Source: an uncultured Lewinella sp.
GTDB lineage: Bacteria; Bacteroidota; Bacteroidia; Chitinophagales; Saprospiraceae
Length of the DNA: 64,000 nt
Direction: 5' to 3'
NCBI GenBank assembly: GCA_937873655.1
Contig: CALMYQ010000194.1
Span: 1-64,000 of the forward strand
Positions within the stretch are counted from its first letter, which is position 1. The number at the start of each line of letters is the position of its first letter. The notes below the pieces were generated by a model that worked only from the letters and a program-made list of their open reading frames with translations, was not told the DNA's origin and searched no databases. Of this stretch, positions 8,561-17,188 are shown piece by piece. Position numbers and translations under genes: made by a program.

Positions 8561-11500
8561 CTATCCGACCGGAGCGAACGCCTCCGCTTTCCAGGTCGCC
8601 ATCTCCTCGTAGGATTTCCAGCGCAGGTCGGCAATTTCCTGGGCGAGGTCCATCAGACGTTCGGCTTCCTCCGGGTTGGTCCGCGTCAGGATGCGATAGC
8701 GCAGTTCGTTGTAGGCGTAATCCTTCAGCTGTATCGTCGGCCGCGGCGAATCGAGCACGAACGGATTTTTCCCCGCCTGACGCAACGCCGGATTGTAGCG
8801 GATCAGCGGCCAGTAACCCGACGCTACGGCCAGGTTTTGCTGATCGAGCCCCTTTTCCATATTGATGCCGTGGGCGATGCAGTGGCTGTACGCCAGGATC
8901 AGCGACGGCCCCGGATAGGCTTCCGCCTCCCGCATTGCGAGCAGGGTTTGCTGCGGATTGGCCCCCATCGCGATCTGGGCAACGTACACGTTGCCGTAGG
9001 AAATCGCCTGCATGGCCAGGTCCTTCTTGCCTACGCGCTTGCCGGCTGCCGCAAACTTGGCGGTTGCCGCCGTCGGGGTAGCTTTCGACATCTGCCCGCC
9101 GGTGTTGGAGTACACCTCCGTATCGAGCACCAGCACATTGACGTTCTTGCCGCTCGCCAGCGCATGATCCAGCCCGCTGGATCCGATATCGTAGGCCCAT
9201 CCGTCGCCGCCGACCAGCCAGACGCTCCTTTTAACGAGGTGGTCCGCAACCGACAACAGGTTCCTGGCTTGCGGCGAATCCATCGTCAGCAGCTTCGTTT
9301 TCAACGTCGCTACCCGGTACCGCTGATCCACTATATCGGTTTCAAAAACCTGGGGGGCATCCAGTATTTCACGCACAAACCCCTCATCCAAAGCCCCCGA
9401 CAGGTCTTCAAGCAATTTTCTTGCGATTTGGGTGTGCTTGTCTACGCTTACCCGCATGCCCAATCCGAATTCTGCGTTGTCTTCAAACAGAGAGTTGGAC
9501 CAGGCCGGTCCTCTGCCTTCCTTGTTTTTGGTCCAGGGCGTAGTGGGCAGGTTGCCGCCGTAAATGGAGGAACATCCGGTAGCGTTGGCCACGATCAGCC
9601 GGTCGCCGAACAATTGGGACAGCAGTTTTACGTAGGGCGTTTCGCCGCAACCCGCACAAGCGCCCGAGAATTCGAACAGCGGCTCCAGAAACTGCGCTCC
9701 GCGCACCAGCGAGAAGTCGATCTTGGCCCGGTCATTCCAGGGCAGGGATTCAAAGAACCGGATATTCTCCCGGTCGCGGTCAATCTCGACCGGCTTGGGC
9801 GCCAGGTGGATGGCCTTGGTCTTTCGGTCGACAGGGCTGATTGCCGGACAAGCCGTTTCGCACAGGGTGCATCCCGTGCAGTCTTCCAGATACACCTGCA
9901 AAGTGTACCGCGTTTCCGGGAACCCCCGGGCGTTGATCGGCGCGGAAGCAAATCCTTCCGGCGCTTCTTCCAGATAATTCTCGTGGTAGTATTTTGCGCG
10001 GATCACGCTATGCGGGCATACAAAACTGCAATTGCCGCACTGGATGCAAAGATCGGGTTCCCAGAAGGGCACCATATCGGCAATGTTGCGCTTTTCCCAA
10101 CGCGTGGTACCGCTCGGGTAAGTGCCGTCTTCCGGGAGGGCGCTCACCGGCAAGTCGTCCCCGTGCCCCCTCATCATGGCAGCCGTGACCTCCTGGACAA
10201 ATACCGGCGCTTCAGCGGGTACCGGCTCGGCCATACCCCGGGTATTGGTGGTCTTATCCGGTGGGGTTACCTCGTACAAGTGGCTGAGGGTTTCGTCTAC
10301 CGCCTTGAAGTTTTGTTGGATAACCGCCGGACCTTTTTTGAAATAGGTCTTTTCAATGGCCTTTTTGATCTTTTCAATAGCTTCATCCCTGGGCAGGACA
10401 CCGGAAAGGGCAAAGAAACAGGTCTGCATAATCGTATTGATGCGCTGCCCCATTCCGGTGTCGCGCGCCACTTTCGATGCGTCAATGATGTAAAACTTCA
10501 AGGCTTTCCCCAGGATCTGCTCCTGGATAGTCATCGGCAGCTGATCCCATATTTCATCCGTTGAATAGGGCGCATTGAGCAGGAATACGCCGCCGTCCCG
10601 GAGAGAAGGCAGCATTTCCATTTTTTCCACGAAGTTGAATTTATGGCAGGCCAGAAAATCCGCTTCTCTTATCAGGTAAGGGCGCCGGATCGGCCGCTTG
10701 CCGAAACGCAGGTGGGAAACCGTGCTGGCGCCCGATTTTTTCGAATCGTAAACAAAATAACCCTGGGCATGCAGGTCCGTGCTTTCGCCGATGATCTTGA
10801 TGCTGTTCTTGTTGGCGCCCACCGTCCCGTCGGCCCCCAGGCCGAAGAACAAGGCCTCCCGCATCGTTTCATCCGGAATGGCAAATGCCGGGTCGTAATC
10901 AAGGCTGGTATGACTCAGGTCATCGTTGATGCCGACCGTGAAGTGGTTTTTCGGCGCATCTTTTCCGAGTTCGTCCAGAATGCCTTTTACCATGCCCGGC
11001 GTAAACTCCTTGGAGGAGAGTCCGTAGCGGCCTCCCACCACCTTGGGTTGGGATTCCCGGCCCGATTCGGCCATGGCCACAACCACGTCCAGGTAAAGGG
11101 GTTCGCCCGGGGCGCCCGGTTCCTTGGTCCGGTCCAGTACAGCCACCTTCCGGACGGTTGAAGGCAATACGGCCAATAACTGCTCCGCCGGGAAAGGCCG
11201 GTACAAACGCACCTGAACGGCGCCGACCTTTTCGCCTTTATCAGCCAGGAATTGCACCGTTTCGATCGCCGTCTCTCCCCCCGACCCCATCAGGATCAGG
11301 ACCCGCTCGGCATCGGGAGCGCCGTAGTATTCGCATAATTGATACGCCCGGCCGGTCAGCGCGGCGAACTCCGCCATCGCTTTTTCAACGATTTCGGGTG
11401 TTTTGAGATAAAACGGATTGACGGTTTCCCGCCCCTGAAAGTAGACGTCCGGATTCTGGGCGGTTCCCCGGATAAAGGGATTGTCCGGACTCAGGCCGCG

Positions 11501-12127
11501 TTTCCGGTGCGCAAACACCAACTCATCGTCGATCATGGCCCGGATCGTTTTTTCAGGCAACAGTTCGATCTTGCTGACTTCGTGGGAAGTCCGGAATCCG
11601 TCGAAAAAATGAATAAAAGGCACCCTCGACCGCAGGGTTGCAGCCTGGGCGATCAGGGCCATATCATGCGCTTCCTGCACCGAGGCCGACGCCAGCATGG
11701 CAAAACCCGTACTGCGGGCCGCCATAACGTCGCTGTGGTCGCCGAAGATGGATAACCCCTGGGCCGCAAGCGACCTGGCCGCCACATGGAAGACAGCGGA
11801 CGTCAATTCGCCCGCGATCTTGTACATGTTCGGCAGCATCAGCATCAGCCCCTGGGAAGCCGTAAAGGTCGTGGTCAGCGCCCCGGTCTGAAGGGCGCCG
11901 TGAACCGCGCCGGCCGCACCGCCCTCACTCTGCATTTCCACCACTTCCGGGATGTTTCCCCAGATATTGACCAGCGATTTAGCCGACCATTCATCGGCAT
12001 GTTCTGCCATCGGCGATGAAGGGGTGATCGGGTAGATCGCGCAAACCTCATTGACCCGGTATGCTACGTAAGCAGCCGCCTCGTTGCCGTCGAGGGTAGC
12101 GTATTTGCGATCGCTGTTATCAGCCAT
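8561..12127 (-). CDS. nifJ: pyruvate:ferredoxin (flavodoxin) oxidoreductase
   Basis: Oxidises pyruvate with CoA to acetyl-CoA and CO2, reducing ferredoxin or flavodoxin. The 1188-residue single-chain enzyme has the complete homodimeric architecture: N-terminal pyruvate-binding domain (AIYPITPSSPMAEHADEW, about 30-47), the central CoA-binding and gamma domains, a ferredoxin domain with two [4Fe-4S] motifs (CIQCGNCSFVCPHSVIR and CTGCTLCETACPAIS, about 690-760), and a C-terminal thiamine-diphosphate domain (ACAGCGETPYVKLL, GDGWAYDIGSSGLDHAL and VYSNTGGQMSKATP). Extra cluster-binding Cys (ATGCSSIYGG) is present. It lies between an FAD/Fe-S oxidoreductase and a DHOD-like gene on the same strand. 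The enzyme is oxygen-sensitive in most organisms, so it implies that the host can live, at least partly, with little oxygen. Confidence 0.97.
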   Translation of the reverse strand: MADNSDRKYATLDGNEAAAYVAYRVNEVCAIYPITPSSPMAEHADEWSAKSLVNIWGNIPEVVEMQSEGGAAGAVHGALQTGALTTTFTASQGLMLMLPNMYKIAGELTSAVFHVAARSLAAQGLSIFGDHSDVMAARSTGFAMLASASVQEAHDMALIAQAATLRSRVPFIHFFDGFRTSHEVSKIELLPEKTIRAMIDDELVFAHRKRGLSPDNPFIRGTAQNPDVYFQGRETVNPFYLKTPEIVEKAMAEFAALTGRAYQLCEYYGAPDAERVLILMGSGGETAIETVQFLADKGEKVGAVQVRLYRPFPAEQLLAVLPSTVRKVAVLDRTKEPGAPGEPLYLDVVVAMAESGRESQPKVVGGRYGLSSKEFTPGMVKGILDELGKDAPKNHFTVGINDDLSHTSLDYDPAFAIPDETMREALFFGLGADGTVGANKNSIKIIGESTDLHAQGYFVYDSKKSGASTVSHLRFGKRPIRRPYLIREADFLACHKFNFVEKMEMLPSLRDGGVFLLNAPYSTDEIWDQLPMTIQEQILGKALKFYIIDASKVARDTGMGQRINTIMQTCFFALSGVLPRDEAIEKIKKAIEKTYFKKGPAVIQQNFKAVDETLSHLYEVTPPDKTTNTRGMAEPVPAEAPVFVQEVTAAMMRGHGDDLPVSALPEDGTYPSGTTRWEKRNIADMVPFWEPDLCIQCGNCSFVCPHSVIRAKYYHENYLEEAPEGFASAPINARGFPETRYTLQVYLEDCTGCTLCETACPAISPVDRKTKAIHLAPKPVEIDRDRENIRFFESLPWNDRAKIDFSLVRGAQFLEPLFEFSGACAGCGETPYVKLLSQLFGDRLIVANATGCSSIYGGNLPTTPWTKNKEGRGPAWSNSLFEDNAEFGLGMRVSVDKHTQIARKLLEDLSGALDEGFVREILDAPQVFETDIVDQRYRVATLKTKLLTMDSPQARNLLSVADHLVKRSVWLVGGDGWAYDIGSSGLDHALASGKNVNVLVLDTEVYSNTGGQMSKATPTAATAKFAAAGKRVGKKDLAMQAISYGNVYVAQIAMGANPQQTLLAMREAEAYPGPSLILAYSHCIAHGINMEKGLDQQNLAVASGYWPLIRYNPALRQAGKNPFVLDSPRPTIQLKDYAYNELRYRILTRTNPEEAERLMDLAQEIADLRWKSYEEMATWKAEAFAPVG

Positions 12128-12170
12128 TTTATCTCTTTTTTATTTTTTGCATCAATCGAACCAATCATTT

Positions 12171-12352
12171 ATTGAGGAACTGAGGAATTGAAAAATCGAG
12201 GAACTGAAAGGCAACCAATCGAATCAATCGAACCAATCGAACCAATCGAACCAATCGAATCAATCGAACCAATCGAATCAATCGAATCAATCGAACCAAT
12301 CGAATCAATCGAATCAATCGAACCATTCGAACCAATCGAACCAATCGAATCA
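12171..12352. repeat. 9-bp two-variant tandem repeat with GAGGAATTG-type flank
   Basis: From 12217 to 12351 there are fifteen 9-base units of two forms, AATCGAACC and AATCGAATC, in irregular order, with one unit carrying an extra change (ATTCGAACC). The flank 12171-12210 holds copies of a GAGGAACTGAGGAATTG-type sequence that recurs at 42280-42340. On the minus strand the first unit supplies the TGA stop (12350-12352) of the FAD oxidoreductase gene. The repeat fills the gap between that gene and nifJ, so a nifJ promoter here would sit in or next to it. Confidence 0.9.
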
Positions 12353-13987
12353 ATCTACTTTTTCAGCAACCATCTCGATTGCATGGCACGGGCATTGTTC
12401 ATAACACACCGCGCACCCCGTGCAAAGCGTATAATTATATTGGTACCTGTTTCCGGGACCGAGTTTGATGATCGCGTCCTCCGGACAAGCGCCGAAGCAG
12501 CCGTCGCATTCGAAGCAATTGCCGCACGAAAGACAGCGCAAGGCCTCGTACCTGGCTTCTTTTTCGGTCAGGCCGGCAACCACTTCCTTGAAATCCTGTA
12601 CGCGTTCGTTTTTTTCAAGCTCCGCTTGCTCCTTTTTAGGTGCAAAGGTTTTATACCAGATGTGGAGCCTTTCGAAGCCGACGACGGGGTGTTTGGCAGC
12701 CGGTTGATAGGGCACGCTTTTCAAAAATCCGTCGATGAACCGGGCGGCTTTTTTGCCGTGACCGACGGCTATCGTTACAGTTCGCTCACTGGGCACCATG
12801 TCACCGCCTGCGAAGATGCCGGGGTAACCGGTCATCATGTCGGGACCGACTTTTACCGTACCGTCGTTGTCGAATTCAATGCCCGGGACCAGTTGCAGGA
12901 AGTGGGTGTCGGTATCCTGACCAAGGGCCAGGATGAGGGCGTCGGCTTCGAGGGTTTCGAATTCCCCTGTCGGCTCCGGCCTGCCTTTATCGTTGATGCG
13001 CATGACCTCCACCTGAACAGCCGTGCCTTCGATCGTTTTGATGGTACGCAGCCAGTTGATCTTTACGCCTTCCGAAAGGGCTTCGTCGGCTTCGAAATCA
13101 TGGGCGGGCATATGCTCCCGGTCGCGGCGATAGATAATGAAGGGTTCGTAACCCAGCCTGCGGGCAACCCGGGCGGCGTCCATGGCGGTATTGCCGCCGC
13201 CGTAAACCGCCACCTTGCGGCCCAGTTTCGGCGCATCGCCGGTTTCTACGTTTTTCAAAAAGGTCAGCGCATCCAGGATCTGACCGGCATCCCTGCCCGG
13301 TATTTCTATTTTTTTGGAAAGATGAGCGCCGACAGCTATGAAGACGGCATCGAAATTACCGGCAACCTTTTCTGCCAGCACATCCGTCACTTTGTGGTTG
13401 AGGACGATCTTTACGCCCATATCCTCGATCCGCCTGATCTCGGCATCCAGGATGTTCCTCGGGAGCCGGTAGGGCGGAATGCCGAAATGCATCATGCCGC
13501 CCGCTACAGGGCCGGCTTCCCGGATCTCCACCTCGTGCCCCAGACGGGTCAGGTGGTAAGCCGCGGAAAGCCCGCTGGGGCCTGCCCCGACGACAAGCAC
13601 CCGCTTGCCCTTGATCCTGGGCGGAGTAAACCTGACTTTCCAGCCCTCCTCAATGGCGCGGTCGCCGAGGTAACGTTCGACGGCATGGATGCTTACCGTT
13701 GTATCGATATGCGTCCGGTTGCACCCCTCCTCGCAGGGATGATAACATACCCGCCCATGTATGGCGGGCATTGGGTTGTTTTCCACCAGCGACTGCCAGG
13801 CGGCCTCGTACTGCCCGCTCTGGGCCAATGACAACCAGGCCTGGATATTTTCCCCGGCGGGGCAGGCGCTGTTGCAGGGCGGAAGAAAATCCTTATATAC
13901 GGGGCGCTGGGTGCGCAAGGCGCCTGTGCCTTTTTCGTGACCCTGCAAATCGGGAGGGCCGGTAAGATCAGACTGTTGTTTAAACAT
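12350..13987 (-). CDS. FAD-dependent, Fe-S NAD(P)H oxidoreductase (GltD/NfnB-like)
   Basis: A 545-residue protein from the ATG at 13987 (an upstream ATG at 14017 is in frame but less likely). An N-terminal Fe-S domain of the dihydropyrimidine-dehydrogenase type (CNSACPAGENIQAW, then GRVCYHPCEEGC) is followed by an FAD-binding Rossmann fold (VVGAGPSGLSAAYHL, about 130-145) and an NAD(P)-binding fold (VYGGGNTAMDAARVARRLG, about 265-285). The C-terminus adds a Cys-rich ferredoxin-like domain with two [4Fe-4S] motifs (CLSCGNCFECDGCFGACP and CTGCAVCYEQCP). The family moves electrons between NAD(P)H and Fe-S proteins, as in glutamate synthase beta subunit or NfnB. Because it lies upstream of and on the same strand as nifJ, I infer that it exchanges electrons between NAD(P)H and the ferredoxin reduced by that enzyme. 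The stop codon lies inside a tandem repeat. Confidence 0.88.
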   Translation of the reverse strand: MFKQQSDLTGPPDLQGHEKGTGALRTQRPVYKDFLPPCNSACPAGENIQAWLSLAQSGQYEAAWQSLVENNPMPAIHGRVCYHPCEEGCNRTHIDTTVSIHAVERYLGDRAIEEGWKVRFTPPRIKGKRVLVVGAGPSGLSAAYHLTRLGHEVEIREAGPVAGGMMHFGIPPYRLPRNILDAEIRRIEDMGVKIVLNHKVTDVLAEKVAGNFDAVFIAVGAHLSKKIEIPGRDAGQILDALTFLKNVETGDAPKLGRKVAVYGGGNTAMDAARVARRLGYEPFIIYRRDREHMPAHDFEADEALSEGVKINWLRTIKTIEGTAVQVEVMRINDKGRPEPTGEFETLEADALILALGQDTDTHFLQLVPGIEFDNDGTVKVGPDMMTGYPGIFAGGDMVPSERTVTIAVGHGKKAARFIDGFLKSVPYQPAAKHPVVGFERLHIWYKTFAPKKEQAELEKNERVQDFKEVVAGLTEKEARYEALRCLSCGNCFECDGCFGACPEDAIIKLGPGNRYQYNYTLCTGCAVCYEQCPCHAIEMVAEKVD

Positions 13988-14136
13988 GGTTGCATTCGGA
14001 TTGGTGAAACCAAGCAAGGCCTAAAGGTAGGGGGCTGCCTGACCGCCGGGCATGACAATCGTCATGTGCCAAATTGATTTTTGTCCCTCACCGGACAACC
14101 CTCCGGCCGTAATTTGCAAGGGTAATTTCTAACCTC

Positions 14137-15876
14137 ATGCCTACTTCAACCATTCCGGCCCCGGCTTCAGGAACGCAACTCCTGGATCAACTTTGGGCCT
14201 GTCAGAATGCCCGCGGTTACATCCGGGATGAAGACGTGGAAGCCTGTGCGGCAGCGCTGGGCATTTCCGAAATCGAAATTGAAGGGGTCATCTCCTTCTA
14301 CCACTTTTTCCACAGGCGGCCTGCAGGCAGGTTTACCATTTATCTCAACAACAGCATCGTCTCGGAATTCAAGGGGTTCGAACGGGTAAAAGCCGCTTTC
14401 GAATCGGCAACAGGCGCAGTATGGAACGGAACGGACCCGAGCGGGCTGTTCGGCTTGTACCCCACGGCCTGTATCGGCCTGAGCGATCAGGAACCGGCGG
14501 CGCTGATCAATTTCCAACCGTTTACCAACCTCAATTCCCTGAAGGTAAAAGGCATCATCGCTCAGGTAAAAAACGGCGTACCGGCGGAAAGCCTGGCCGA
14601 CGAGATCCCGGACCATATCCGGTATGTTCCTGATGGGGACAAGGCCATTTTTTTCCGGCCCTACCACCCAGGGAGCGCCGTTGTTAAGCTGCCGGCGTAT
14701 TCGCCCGGCCAGGTGATCGACCTCATCAGGCAGGTCCGGCTCACCGGCAGAGGGGGCGCTTTTTTCCCGACAGGGCTGAAATGGGAGTCCTGCGCCCGGC
14801 AAACCAACCCGGTAAAATACATCGTTTGCAATGCCGACGAAGGCGAGCCCGGTACCTTCAAGGATAGGGTCCTGATGAAAACAGCTCCCGGACTGATGAT
14901 CGAAGGCATGATCGCGGCCGGTTATGCCGTCGGAGCGCAACAGGGCATCATCTACCTGAGAGCGGAATATACCTGGCTCAAACCTAAGCTGGATAAGACC
15001 ATCCAGCAGTTCCGCAATCTCGGCTACCTGGGTGAGGATATCGCCGGGATCAAAGGGTTCCAATTCGATGTCCGCATTCAACTGGGCGCCGGCGCCTATG
15101 TCTGCGGCGAAGAAACCGCCCTGCTCAACTCCCTTGAAGGCAAACGAGGTGAACCCAGGACCAAATGGTTCTATCCGACAGAAAAGGGATTTCTGGATTG
15201 CCCGACCGTGGTCAATAACGTCGAAACTTTTTGCGCCGCCGCCAGAGCGCTCGAATTGGGGGCGGAAAAGATCCTGCAAACCGGCGCCCCGGATGCGCCC
15301 GGCACCAAAGTACTGAGCGTCTCCGGCGATTGCCGCCTGCCGGGCATTTATGAGGTGGAATGGGGCATGCCGCTCGGAAAGCTATTGGACCTCTGCCAGG
15401 CCGATGACCCGCATTTCGTCCAGATCTCAGGGCCGTCGGGGATCTGCGTTCCCGCAGCGCAAAGAGACCGGTTGATCGCACCTTCAGACCTTTCCTGCGG
15501 CGGCGCGGTCATGGTCTTCAATGCCGACCGGGACATCCTCCGGATCCTCACTAACTTTAATGACTTTTTCAAACACGAATCCTGCGGGGTATGCACCCCC
15601 TGCCGGGCCGGCAACTTCATCCTCCAGCGAAAACTGGAGAAGATCGAAAAAGGCCTGGCCTACGAAGATGATTTCAAAGAATTGATCGCCTGGGGCAATA
15701 TCATGAAAAAGACCAGCCGTTGCGGCCTCGGCCGAACCGCTCCCAATACCCTGATCGCAGCCCTGGAACAATTTCCAGCATATTTTGCCGCAAAAGCCGG
15801 AAACAAAGGCGACGGCCTGAACAAAAATTTCGACCTGGAACAGGCTGAAACCGCCTACGATCAATTCGCCCCGTAA
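14137..15876 (+). CDS. hoxF: NAD-reducing hydrogenase diaphorase subunit HoxF
   Basis: The NADH-oxidising/NAD-reducing flavoprotein subunit of a bidirectional [NiFe] hydrogenase, 579 residues. Residues 1-150 form a NuoE-like thioredoxin-fold domain; residues 165-575 are NuoF-like, with the FMN site (GRGGAFFPTGLKWE, about 203), the NADH/FMN segment (GAGAYVCGEETALLNSLEGK, about 317) and an N3-type [4Fe-4S] site from Cys483, Cys486, Cys489 and Cys529. In the NuoE-like part only one Cys of the usual four-Cys [2Fe-2S] site is visible (YPTACIGLSD; the first pair is replaced in IYLNNSIVSEFKG), so that cluster is probably missing. It heads an operon with the hoxU-hoxY fusion 11 bases downstream, then hoxH and the protease. 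Linkage to hydrogenase genes, not nuo genes, supports the HoxF call. Confidence 0.93.
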   Translation: MPTSTIPAPASGTQLLDQLWACQNARGYIRDEDVEACAAALGISEIEIEGVISFYHFFHRRPAGRFTIYLNNSIVSEFKGFERVKAAFESATGAVWNGTDPSGLFGLYPTACIGLSDQEPAALINFQPFTNLNSLKVKGIIAQVKNGVPAESLADEIPDHIRYVPDGDKAIFFRPYHPGSAVVKLPAYSPGQVIDLIRQVRLTGRGGAFFPTGLKWESCARQTNPVKYIVCNADEGEPGTFKDRVLMKTAPGLMIEGMIAAGYAVGAQQGIIYLRAEYTWLKPKLDKTIQQFRNLGYLGEDIAGIKGFQFDVRIQLGAGAYVCGEETALLNSLEGKRGEPRTKWFYPTEKGFLDCPTVVNNVETFCAAARALELGAEKILQTGAPDAPGTKVLSVSGDCRLPGIYEVEWGMPLGKLLDLCQADDPHFVQISGPSGICVPAAQRDRLIAPSDLSCGGAVMVFNADRDILRILTNFNDFFKHESCGVCTPCRAGNFILQRKLEKIEKGLAYEDDFKELIAWGNIMKKTSRCGLGRTAPNTLIAALEQFPAYFAAKAGNKGDGLNKNFDLEQAETAYDQFAP

Positions 15877-15887
15877 AAAAACAAACC

Positions 15888-17165
15888 ATGGCAAAAACCA
15901 TCACCATAAAAATCGACGGCCGGGAAATCCCCACGGAACCCGGGCGGAACCTCGTGACCGTCGCCGCCGAAAACGGCATATTCATCCCATCACTCTGTTT
16001 TTATCCGCATATCGAGCCGCCGTTGGGTACCTGCCGGGTTTGCACCTGCCGGATCAACGGGCATTTCGGGCCGGCATGTATGGAAAAAACACGGGAAGGC
16101 CTCGAAGTGGAGGTCAACACCCCCGACCTGACGGATACCCGCAAGGCGCTGGTGGAAATGATCTTCGCAGAAGGCAACCATTTTTGCCCGGCTTGCGAAA
16201 AAAGCGGCGACTGCGACCTGCAACACATGGGCTACGAAATGGGCATGTCCAAGCTGCGGTTTCCCCACCTGTTCAAGGACCGGCTCATCGACTTCAACCC
16301 CAAACGCATGGTCATCGAGCACAACCGGTGCGTGAAGTGCCGCCGTTGCGTGGAAGAAGTGCTGACCACCGACGGACGACGGGTTTTTTCCTTCTGCAAC
16401 AGAGGCAATGAAACGGTTGTCGGGATCGATTACGATGCCGAAGCGGTGCTGTCCGAAGAACAGGCCGTAGCAGCCATGCACCTTTGCCCAACCGGGGCCA
16501 TCCTGGTAAAGGGCAAGAGCCTGGCCCGCCCGTTCGGCGATCGCCGGTTCGATATGGAATCTTCAAAAATCGCCGCCCCCGGGCAACCCGAGGAAAAGGA
16601 AGCCCAACCTGCCGGTGAATTGGAAAGAAAGACAATCGCCACCATTTCACTGGCGGGCTGCTTCGGCTGCCATATGTCGATGCTGGATATCGACCTGGGT
16701 TTCCTGGATCTGATCGAGCTGGTGGATTTCAACAAATCACCGCTCAACGACATCAAGGAGTTCACCAAAATTTGCGATGTCGGGCTGATCGAAGGCGGTT
16801 GCTGCAGCTCCGAGAATGTGGAAGTCCTCCGCGAATTCCGCAAAAAATGCAAGTTGCTGGTGGCGGTCGGCGAATGTTCCATCTGGGGCGGCCTGCCGGC
16901 CATGCGGAATATGATCCCGCTGGAAGAGTGCCTGGAGGAAGCCTACCTCAATTCCATGAGCTCGGAAGAAGGCGAATTCACAGTTCCGTATCACGAAGAC
17001 CTGCCCAAGATCCTGGATAAGGTTTATGCCTGCAGCGATATTGTAAAGATCGACTATTTCATACCCGGTTGTCCGCCTACGGCTACGCATATCTGGAAAG
17101 CGGTCCGCAACCTGCTGTGGAATGAGCAATATTCGGTATTGTATTCGGAATTCAAGTACGACTGA
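15888..17165 (+). CDS. HoxU-HoxY fusion: diaphorase Fe-S subunit joined to hydrogenase small subunit
   Basis: One uninterrupted 425-residue frame encodes two proteins that are normally separate. Residues 1-230 are HoxU: a plant-type [2Fe-2S] site (Cys37, Cys49, Cys52, Cys64), a His/Cys [4Fe-4S] site in NHFCPACEKSGDCDLQ and a further site in CVKCRRC plus HLCPTG, ending in the usual HoxU tail (LARPFGDRRFD). After a short Glu/Ala/Pro-rich linker (about 231-245), residues 246-425 are HoxY, the [NiFe] hydrogenase small subunit with its proximal-cluster Cys: GCFGCHMS (Cys258, Cys261), GGCC, AVGECSIWGG and PGCPPT. All motifs of both parts look intact, which argues for a working fusion. It would tie the electron wire of the diaphorase directly to the hydrogenase module. 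It lies between hoxF and hoxH in the same operon. Confidence 0.92.
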   Translation: MAKTITIKIDGREIPTEPGRNLVTVAAENGIFIPSLCFYPHIEPPLGTCRVCTCRINGHFGPACMEKTREGLEVEVNTPDLTDTRKALVEMIFAEGNHFCPACEKSGDCDLQHMGYEMGMSKLRFPHLFKDRLIDFNPKRMVIEHNRCVKCRRCVEEVLTTDGRRVFSFCNRGNETVVGIDYDAEAVLSEEQAVAAMHLCPTGAILVKGKSLARPFGDRRFDMESSKIAAPGQPEEKEAQPAGELERKTIATISLAGCFGCHMSMLDIDLGFLDLIELVDFNKSPLNDIKEFTKICDVGLIEGGCCSSENVEVLREFRKKCKLLVAVGECSIWGGLPAMRNMIPLEECLEEAYLNSMSSEEGEFTVPYHEDLPKILDKVYACSDIVKIDYFIPGCPPTATHIWKAVRNLLWNEQYSVLYSEFKYD

Positions 17166-17188
17166 TCGTTGAACCTAATGATTGAGCC

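Noticed and set aside
12165..12353. Minus-strand peptide of repeated Ile-Arg-Leu-Val residues
   Set aside because: It is only the translation of the 9-base tandem repeat.
12188..13831. Long open frame on the plus strand (about 547 codons) opposite the FAD oxidoreductase gene
   Set aside because: It begins in the 9-base repeat and is read antisense to a gene with clear Fe-S, FAD and NAD(P) motifs; its translation shows no recognisable domain.
14018..14136. hoxF promoter of the TTTG/TAnnTTTG type
   Set aside because: TTTG (14080-14083) and TAATTTG (14110-14116) are about 26 bases apart and the second lacks one base of the consensus, so support is too weak.
16590..16640. A hidden frameshift or stop that would split hoxU and hoxY
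   Set aside because: The frame is continuous through the linker and both halves keep all motifs in the same frame.
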